A stretch of DNA of 64,000 bases from UMGS1370 sp963557065 (GTDB lineage Bacteria > Bacillota > Clostridia > Lachnospirales > Lachnospiraceae): positions 1 through 64,000 of the forward strand of contig CAUWCT010000006.1 in the NCBI GenBank assembly GCA_963557065.1. The letters are read 5' to 3'. Position numbers and translations under genes: made by a program. Within the stretch, counting starts at the first letter, position 1; every line of letters starts with the position of its first letter. The notes beneath the pieces were generated by a model, which had not been told where the DNA came from, searched no databases, and worked only from the letters and a program-made list of their open reading frames with translations. Positions 58,115 to 64,000 of this stretch are shown piece after piece.

Positions 58115-59377
58115 TTAGGGGCTGTATTCCCGGACATCTGCGCCCAATTCTGACAGATCTCTGCAAATATCTTCATATCCCCGTTTTATGTGCTGACTCT
58201 TTGTTATCCTTGTAATCCCCGATGATACCAGACCTCCTATAACCGCCGCTGCTCCGCCTCGTAAATCCATGGCCTCCAGATTTGCCCCTTTTAACAAAAA
58301 CCGGCCTTCCGCTCCAAAAATTTCCGCCTGATTTTCATGGATTTGAATCCTGGCTCCAAGTTTTTTTAATTCTCCGGCAGCTCCAAACCGGCTTTCAAAT
58401 ACGGTTTCCACAATCTTGGATCTTCCTTTTGCCGCTGCCATCACTGCCATGGCCTGAGACTGAAGATCGGTAGGAAAGCCCGGATACGGTCCTGTTGTAA
58501 GGGAAAAACCGGACGGCGGCCTATCCATCTCCACTTCTATCGCATTGCTGCCGGTTGTAAATACAGCGCCGCTTTGAGAAAAACAATCCAAAACCGTTTC
58601 CAGATGACAGGGATTGACTCCTTTTATCAGAACCTTTCCCTTACACGCCATAACCGCTGCCAGATAAGTGCCGGCAACGATCCGGTCGCCTTCTACCCGT
58701 CTTGTAACACCGGACAATTTCCGGCCGCCTGTTATAGTAAGCGTCCCGCTTCCAATCCCCTCAACCTTTGCTCCCATCTGATTTAAAAACAGACAGAGTT
58801 CCTGGACCTCCGGTTCTCTTGCCGCACCTTTAATTCTGGTAATGCCTTTTGCGGCTACTGCTGCCAGAAGCGCATTTTCTGTAGCGCCTACGCTGGGATA
58901 GGAAAATTCAATATCCCCTCCGGTAAGTCCGTCGGTCTTTGCCAGGATTTTCCCGTCTTTTTCCCGGATCTCTGCCCCCAGCGCAGAAAGCGCCGTAATG
59001 TGGAGATCCACTGGCCGCCTGCCAATCAGGCATCCTCCCGGATACCAGATAAGCGCTTCTTTTTTCCTTGCCAAAAGCGGTCCCAAAAGGATAATTGAAG
59101 AGCGCATAGCTGTCATGTATTCTCTGGGAATCCAGTTTTTTTCTATGGATGTCCCGTCAATGGTAAGCGTATGATCCTCCAACCGGCAGGAACATCCCAA
59201 AAACTGCAAAATCCCCATCATACAGAACACATCCTGTATCCTGGGGACATTGGTAAGTCTGGTACATCCTTCTGCAAGGAGCGCGGCCGCCATCATGGGC
59301 AACACCCCGTTTTTGGACCCTTGAATTTCTATTTCGCCCCTTAAAGGGCCTGTATTTTGGACTAAAATCACAGCCAT
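58115..59377 (-). CDS. murA: UDP-N-acetylglucosamine 1-carboxyvinyltransferase
   Basis: First committed enzyme of peptidoglycan synthesis, 420 residues. The catalytic Cys116 is in WYPGGCLIGRRPVDLH, so fosfomycin-sensitive type. QGSKNGVLPMMAAALLAEG (19-37) and YPGFPTDLQSQAMA are conserved. It takes the position between ftsW and divIB where murG and murB often sit in Firmicutes. A possible terminator and a weak -10 (CATATACTA) precede it. Confidence 0.96.
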   Translation of the reverse strand: MAVILVQNTGPLRGEIEIQGSKNGVLPMMAAALLAEGCTRLTNVPRIQDVFCMMGILQFLGCSCRLEDHTLTIDGTSIEKNWIPREYMTAMRSSIILLGPLLARKKEALIWYPGGCLIGRRPVDLHITALSALGAEIREKDGKILAKTDGLTGGDIEFSYPSVGATENALLAAVAAKGITRIKGAAREPEVQELCLFLNQMGAKVEGIGSGTLTITGGRKLSGVTRRVEGDRIVAGTYLAAVMACKGKVLIKGVNPCHLETVLDCFSQSGAVFTTGSNAIEVEMDRPPSGFSLTTGPYPGFPTDLQSQAMAVMAAAKGRSKIVETVFESRFGAAGELKKLGARIQIHENQAEIFGAEGRFLLKGANLEAMDLRGGAAAVIGGLVSSGITRITKSQHIKRGYEDICRDLSELGADVREYSP

Positions 59378-59441
59378 CGCTCCTTTTCACTCTCATACCA
59401 TAGTATATGAAAAGAAAACGAATGGGTATCTCGTCCTGTGA

Positions 59442-59467
59442 GAAAAATTTACAGCCCTTTGGCTATA
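59442..59467 (-). terminator. Possible weak terminator between ftsW and murA
   Basis: TATAGCC-AAAG-GGCTGTA (seven pairs, tetraloop) followed by AATTTTT on the minus strand. It could separate the mraY-murD-ftsW transcript from murA-divIB. The stem is short. Confidence 0.45.
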
Positions 59468-59485
59468 CATCTTCTCTGTAAAGAA

Positions 59486-60640
59486 CTACCGTTCCAGTTT
59501 AATCTGATTGGAAACGCTGAGCACCAGCCCCATCTCCGCCATCAAAAACAGGACGGATGTACCGCCGTAACTGATAAAAGGAAGGGTGATTCCCGTATTG
59601 GGGATAGTGTTGGTTACAACCGCTATATTTAAAATAACCTGAATGGCAATATGTCCCATGACTCCCACTGCAATCATGGCACCTAATAAGTCCGGAGCAT
59701 TATTGGCAATCACCATAAACCGATAAATCATAAACAAAAATACCAATATTATGGATACGGCGCCAAAAAGTCCCAACTCCTCGCAGATAATGGAAAAGAT
59801 CATATCATTCTGAGCTTCCGGGAGAAACCCCAGTTTCTGAACACTTTCTCCCAGCCCCTTTCCCCAGAGACCGCCGGAACCAATGGCATACAGCCCCTGA
59901 AGAACCTGATATCCGCCTCCCGAGGCAAAGGCTTCCGGGTCCTGCCACACCAGAATTCGGCTTAACCGGTATCCAATATCCGGATTTTTGCTGTAAATAA
60001 ACTGTACCAAGGGGCCTGCTGTAAAATATACCACTAATACAGCCCCGATGCAGAGCAAAAAGGGAGCTTTCTTTTTGCTGGCCACAAACGCCATCACAAA
60101 TCCGATTCCCATAATAATCAGACCGGAACTTAAGTTATTCACAGCTACAAGCACACCAATGGGAAATGTACGGATGGCAATGGCTAAAAGCCCCTCATTC
60201 TGATCCACCCTTTTTCCCATTTTTACAATGATCACTGACAGATACAGAATCAAAGCAATTTTTACAAACTCTGTAGGCTGAAAGGAGAGACTGCCTACTC
60301 CCAGCCATCGTTTCTGTCCGTTCCTTTCAATTCCCACTGTGATAACCAAAATCATCAGGACATAGGAAAGTATGTAGGCAAACTTTGCAAATCTGGCAAA
60401 GAAGTGGTAATCCATTTTGGAAATAATCAGCATAATCACCAGTCCGGCTAAAGCAATAATTCCCTGACGGCGCACAAAATGAAAATCGTCTCCATCATAG
60501 GCCAGCTGCGCAGAATACGAACTGGAACTGTAAATCATGATCAGACCGAATACTGTCAGAAAAATGATGGTAAATACCAGGCTGTAGTCGTAAAACCGGC
60601 GTGTTTTTCCCTTTTTCTTTGCTTCCTGATGCTCTGCCAT
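59486..60640 (-). CDS. ftsW: SEDS-family peptidoglycan glycosyltransferase FtsW
   Basis: Membrane glycosyltransferase polymerising lipid II with its partner penicillin-binding protein, 384 residues, about ten helices. Conserved SEDS loops: GVGSLSFQPTEFVKIAL, AQNDMIFSIICEELGLFGA and IPNTGITLPFISYGGTSVLFLM. In spore-formers a copy in this position may be FtsW or SpoVE. 28 bp after murD. Confidence 0.93.
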   Translation of the reverse strand: MAEHQEAKKKGKTRRFYDYSLVFTIIFLTVFGLIMIYSSSSYSAQLAYDGDDFHFVRRQGIIALAGLVIMLIISKMDYHFFARFAKFAYILSYVLMILVITVGIERNGQKRWLGVGSLSFQPTEFVKIALILYLSVIIVKMGKRVDQNEGLLAIAIRTFPIGVLVAVNNLSSGLIIMGIGFVMAFVASKKKAPFLLCIGAVLVVYFTAGPLVQFIYSKNPDIGYRLSRILVWQDPEAFASGGGYQVLQGLYAIGSGGLWGKGLGESVQKLGFLPEAQNDMIFSIICEELGLFGAVSIILVFLFMIYRFMVIANNAPDLLGAMIAVGVMGHIAIQVILNIAVVTNTIPNTGITLPFISYGGTSVLFLMAEMGLVLSVSNQIKLER

Positions 60641-60668
60641 CCAATTTCCTCCTAATGATTACTTTTTG

Positions 60669-62033
60669 TCACAGATTGCGCACACATTCCTTAAAAATAC
60701 GTCCCCGCTCTTCGTAATTTTTAAACATGCCCCAGCTTGCGCAGGCCGGACTTAAGAGCACATTGTCTCCCATATTGGCATAAGACGCGCAGACCTTCAC
60801 CGCCTCAGACATATCTTCTGCATACATAATCTCTGTAAAGCCATGGGCCTTGGCACACTCTGCAATCTTATCTCTGGTCTGGCCAATTAAAACCAGATAT
60901 TTGACTTTATCCCCAAAGCTTTCAATCCATTCATCATATTCGCTGCCCTTGTCATATCCTCCGGCAATCAAAAGAGTTGGCCCCGGCATCGCCTTTACCG
61001 CCTGAATGGCAGCATCTGGATTAGTTCCCTTAGAATCATTATAGTATTTGACTCCTGAGCGCTCCAGCACAAATTCAATCCGGTGCTCCACTGCTTTAAA
61101 CTCCCGGATTACTTTGCGGATTGTCTCCATGGGCACGCCCATTTCCAGGCTGACTGCCGCAGCAGCCATCACATTTTCATAGTTGTGGCGTCCCAGCAGA
61201 TTCATATCATGGACGTTGATAAGCAGCGTTTCCCGCCCATTGTGACAATACATAATATCATCTCCAGCTAAGTAAAAGCCTTCTTTCAGCTTTTCCCTGC
61301 TGGAAAAGAAAATCACCCTGGCCTTCGGCTTTTTCTCTTCGTCCTCGCCGAATTCTCTCAAAACCGGATCATCATAATTTAATACCACACTGTCCTTGTC
61401 TGTCTGATTCAGTGTAATACTCTTTTTAATCTCAATGTAATTTTCCATGGTTTTATGCCGGTTTAAATGATCTGGCGTAATATTTAAAATAGCGCTGACA
61501 TTGGGATGAAAATCCATAATGGTCTCCAGCTGAAAGCTGGAAATCTCCGCTACTGTCACAGACTCGTCCTCTGTCTCCAGAGCAACCTGAGTATAGGGAA
61601 TCCCAATATTGCCCACTACAAATACACTCTCATAATGGGCCTTTAAAATCTCCCCTGTAAGAGCTGTGGTCGTAGTTTTCCCATTCGTTCCGGTTATGGC
61701 GGCCAATTTTCCCTTGGCGCAGTGGTAAGCCAGCTGAATCTCGCCCCAGATGGGAATCTTGGCATCCACAATAGTAGCTACAAACGGAGAATCCATAGGC
61801 ACGCCCGGACTTACAATACACAGTTCCACTCCTACCAAATCCGTCCGTTTTAATTCTCCCAGTACAATGGTGATTTTCGCGTCTTTCTTAAAATATGATT
61901 TAATTTTCTCCTCATCCCGGTCAGCATTTCCATCATACAGGACTACCTCGCCGCCTATCTCCAGCAAAAGCTTTGCTGATGCAATGCCGCTGATGCCGGT
62001 ACCTGCTACAATGACCTTTTGTCCCTGACTCAT
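60669..62033 (-). CDS. murD: UDP-MurNAc-L-alanine:D-glutamate ligase
   Basis: Cytosolic Mur ligase, 454 residues, adding D-Glu. N-terminal Rossmann-like UDP-binding domain (VIVAGTGISGIASAKLLLE), ATP site AAITGTNGKTTTTALTGE, EISSFQLE with the metal-binding Glu, and the C-terminal domain YYNDSKGTNPDAAIQAV and ILLSPACASWGMFKNYEERG. ATG at 62033 has AGGAGG 7 nt before; a longer in-frame extension overlaps mraY. Confidence 0.97.
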   Translation of the reverse strand: MSQGQKVIVAGTGISGIASAKLLLEIGGEVVLYDGNADRDEEKIKSYFKKDAKITIVLGELKRTDLVGVELCIVSPGVPMDSPFVATIVDAKIPIWGEIQLAYHCAKGKLAAITGTNGKTTTTALTGEILKAHYESVFVVGNIGIPYTQVALETEDESVTVAEISSFQLETIMDFHPNVSAILNITPDHLNRHKTMENYIEIKKSITLNQTDKDSVVLNYDDPVLREFGEDEEKKPKARVIFFSSREKLKEGFYLAGDDIMYCHNGRETLLINVHDMNLLGRHNYENVMAAAAVSLEMGVPMETIRKVIREFKAVEHRIEFVLERSGVKYYNDSKGTNPDAAIQAVKAMPGPTLLIAGGYDKGSEYDEWIESFGDKVKYLVLIGQTRDKIAECAKAHGFTEIMYAEDMSEAVKVCASYANMGDNVLLSPACASWGMFKNYEERGRIFKECVRNL

Positions 62034-62044
62034 CGTACAACCTC

Positions 62045-63013
62045 CTATAATCCTAAGTATGCTACCAGACACAAAATTGCAGTAATAATTGAGAACACTG
62101 CCACTACCCGCGTCTCTGACCATCCGCACAGTTCAAAATGGTGGTGAATCGGCGCCATCTTAAAAATCCGCTTGCCGCCGGTTTTCTTAAAATACGTTAC
62201 CTGAATAATAACAGACAGCACTTCCACCAGATAAATCATACCCACAATGGCAATAAAAATCGGCATCTGCATCATATAGGCGCTGGAAGCCACAAATCCG
62301 CCTAAAGCCAAAGAACCTGTATCTCCCATAAACACTTTTGCCGGATATACATTAAAAAGCAGAAATCCTAAAAGACTTCCCACAACTGCTCCGGTAATGG
62401 GGCTGATACCGCTGTTTTCTCCAATGGCTACAATGGTAAAAAAGGTAGCTACTAAAATGGTCACACTGGTGCACAGGCCGTCTAAACCATCGGTAAAGTT
62501 GACGCCATTATCTGTGCCCAGCACAATAATAAACAGAGCAGGCAAAAAGAAAATCCCCAGATCCAGGAAATAGCCGCTATCAAAACCGCCGGTAAAGGGA
62601 ATCAGCATATCCGTTCCCACTTCCCCGCTTTTCATCAGATACCATGCAAAAATACCGGTAATCACAATCTGTCCCAACAGCTTCTGCTTTGGATTTAATC
62701 CTTCTGAACGTTTCATAACGATCTTAATGTAATCGTCCAAAAATCCGATAATACCGAATCCTACAGTCACAAACAGCACCGGTATGATTTTCGGGTATCT
62801 GGGGATATAGAAAATAGACGTAATAATAATGCTGGATAAAATAATCAGTCCGCCCATGGTGGGAGTTCCCTGCTTTTTTAAATGTGCCTGAGGGCCGTCA
62901 TCCCGAACCTGCTGGCCGAATTTCAGTCTGTGCAGAAATGGAATTATAATTGGGCACAGCAGAGCGCTTATGGCAAAAGATATAATAATTGCTAAGATTG
63001 TTTCGTTAATCAT
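62045..63013 (-). CDS. mraY: Phospho-MurNAc-pentapeptide transferase
   Basis: Membrane enzyme making lipid I, 322 residues, about ten helices. Catalytic and metal-binding Asp residues lie in GFLDDYIK and NFTDGLDGL; DTGSLALGG and MAPIHHHFEL are family signatures. Its own promoter (63062-63090) lies in the 85-bp gap after the penicillin-binding protein gene. Confidence 0.97.
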   Translation of the reverse strand: MINETILAIIISFAISALLCPIIIPFLHRLKFGQQVRDDGPQAHLKKQGTPTMGGLIILSSIIITSIFYIPRYPKIIPVLFVTVGFGIIGFLDDYIKIVMKRSEGLNPKQKLLGQIVITGIFAWYLMKSGEVGTDMLIPFTGGFDSGYFLDLGIFFLPALFIIVLGTDNGVNFTDGLDGLCTSVTILVATFFTIVAIGENSGISPITGAVVGSLLGFLLFNVYPAKVFMGDTGSLALGGFVASSAYMMQMPIFIAIVGMIYLVEVLSVIIQVTYFKKTGGKRIFKMAPIHHHFELCGWSETRVVAVFSIITAILCLVAYLGL

Positions 63014-63061
63014 GTCGCACCTCAGTTTCTTATGTATTAATTTTTCTCGTACACATTAGGT

Positions 63062-63090
63062 AGTATACGTCTTTTTTTATGAATAATCAA
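63062..63090 (-). promoter_or_regulatory. Predicted promoter of mraY
   Basis: TTGATT (63085-63090), 17 bp, TATACT (63062-63067), between the pbp stop and mraY; allows mraY-murD-ftsW to be expressed apart from pbp. Confidence 0.65.
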
Positions 63091-63098
63091 CCATAGAT

Positions 63099-64000
63099 TC
63101 AAAAGGCGCCGGTACTTTCTTCCTCTCCAGCTTCAATTCCCAGATAAGGAAGAATATTCTTAAAAATGTCTGCGATAACCGGCGCAGCTATGGTTCCTCC
63201 ATAATAAATGCCTTCTGGCTCATCAATGGTAATCAGCGCAATGACCTTTGGGTCATCTGCAGGGGCAAAACCAATAAAGGAGGAAATGTATTTCTTTAAA
63301 CTTCTGGGAAGCTTTTCTGAAGTAGCTGTCTTTCCTCCGATTCGATAACCAGAAAGGGCGGCTTTTTTTCCGCTTCCCTCTGCCACCACCTGTTCCAGTA
63401 TATAGCGCATGGCAGCGCTGGTTTCTTCTGACAGCACTCCTTCTTCCACCGGATAAGAAAATTTGCGGATGTTTTTTCCATCCCTGCTCACTGCTTTTAT
63501 CCCAAAATGAGGCGTCACCCGATCGCCGCCGTTAATAATTGCAGACACTGTTGTAATGAGCTGCATAGGCGTAATCTGAAAAGATTGACCAAAGGATACG
63601 GTAGCCAGTTCCACCAGTCCCATATTCTCTTTTTTGTGCATAATCGTTGCCGCTTCTCCCGGCAAATCAATGCCTGTTTTTCCCTTTAGTCCGAATTTTT
63701 CAAAATAGGAATAATAATTGTCTATGCCCAGCCGCTGCCCCACGTCAATGAGAACCGGATTGCAGGAGTTCATCATGCCCTGAAGAAATGTTTCTCCGCC
63801 ATGGCCTCCCACCTTGTGGCAGCGGATTTTTCGATCTTCTACAATGCGGAATCCCGGACAGGAAAAGGTATCATTTAACCCCACTACCCCGGCTTCCAAG
63901 CCTGCTGCTGCGGTTATAATCTTAAATGTGGATCCCGGCTCATAAGTATCATTGATGCAGGTATTTCTCCACATCTGGTTCAGCAAATCCTGTCTGCCTG
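63099..64000 (-). CDS. Penicillin-binding protein, class B (FtsI/SpoVD type), partial
   Basis: C-terminal 300 residues of a class B transpeptidase; the 5' part lies beyond the window edge. The catalytic serine is in YEPGSTFK (SxxK), followed by NSCNPV (SxN) and GGKTATSEKLP, where the KTG triad reads KTA. After it comes YISSFIGFAPADDPKVIALI. No PASTA domain follows, unlike B. subtilis SpoVD, and the protein ends in an acidic tail. Its place before mraY is that of the division or spore PBP partnered by FtsW/SpoVE. Confidence 0.92.
   Translation of the reverse strand, partial: GRQDLLNQMWRNTCINDTYEPGSTFKIITAAAGLEAGVVGLNDTFSCPGFRIVEDRKIRCHKVGGHGGETFLQGMMNSCNPVLIDVGQRLGIDNYYSYFEKFGLKGKTGIDLPGEAATIMHKKENMGLVELATVSFGQSFQITPMQLITTVSAIINGGDRVTPHFGIKAVSRDGKNIRKFSYPVEEGVLSEETSAAMRYILEQVVAEGSGKKAALSGYRIGGKTATSEKLPRSLKKYISSFIGFAPADDPKVIALITIDEPEGIYYGGTIAAPVIADIFKNILPYLGIEAGEEESTGAF

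Noticed and set aside
1..64000. CRISPR arrays, rRNA or tRNA genes, prophage, transposase genes
   Set aside because: No regular spacer repeats, no rRNA-like or cloverleaf sequences recognised in the gaps, and no phage or transposase proteins among the coding regions.

Overview
The window reads as chromosomal DNA of a spore-forming, anaerobic-type Firmicute of the Lachnospiraceae (Clostridium cluster XIVa). This is inferred from spoIIGA-sigE and sigG, DUF5716/DUF5717, DUF4364, DUF1292 and YlmC/YmxH proteins, AAGGAGG-type ribosome binding sites, frequent TTG/GTG starts and moderate G+C. The genus cannot be named from sequence alone. No rRNA, tRNA, CRISPR array, prophage or transposase gene was seen. 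About nine tenths of the genes lie on the minus strand.

Layout, left to right. 58-1599: gpmI. 1681-7879: a minus-strand sugar-uptake operon (ROK repressor, isomerase/epimerase, Gfo/Idh oxidoreductase, two permeases, binding lipoprotein). 7979-14289: a phosphonate-type ABC operon headed by a LacI-family regulator and ending in a metallophosphatase/5'-nucleotidase. 14410-15547: a plus-strand marR/pentapeptide-repeat operon with a consensus promoter and paired palindromic operators. 15592-20669: crr (PTS IIA), a DMT transporter, degV, an rRNA methyltransferase, a coiled-coil protein and a free-standing Spo0A-C-like domain. 20807-28954: DUF1292, HD phosphohydrolase, an Spx/ArsC protein, the DUF5717/DUF5716/TPR trio and DUF4364. 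29031-38283: SNF2 helicase, argS, NlpC/P60 hydrolase, efp, an AroD-AroK fusion, yqeG, nrdR and ylmC.

38322-41503 is a methionine-uptake operon (metN-metI-metQ). Its 5' leader encodes a 29-residue peptide with nine methionines, followed by a terminator-like hairpin; this is the best candidate here for an undescribed regulatory system. Next come a 151-bp MITE-like repeat with perfect 18-bp terminal inverted repeats and an 8-bp target duplication, a dipeptidase, yqeY, prfC, coaBC and divergent coaX, a MATE exporter overlapping coaX tail to tail, sigG, a GlcNAc/glucose-type PTS IICB gene, a two-component system of the YesMN type, and the sporulation/division block sigE-spoIIGA-ftsZ-divIB-murA-ftsW-murD-mraY-pbp, which runs off the right edge.

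Themes: sugar, phosphonate and methionine import; cell-wall synthesis and division coupled to sporulation sigma factors; CoA synthesis; translation factors (efp, prfC, argS). Parts of the MITE-like repeat recur at three other sites (39-54, 16196-16261, 55861-55956). In one it supplies the C-terminus of a membrane protein and the -35 element of the neighbouring crr promoter. Promoter, terminator and operator calls were made by eye and are predictions.
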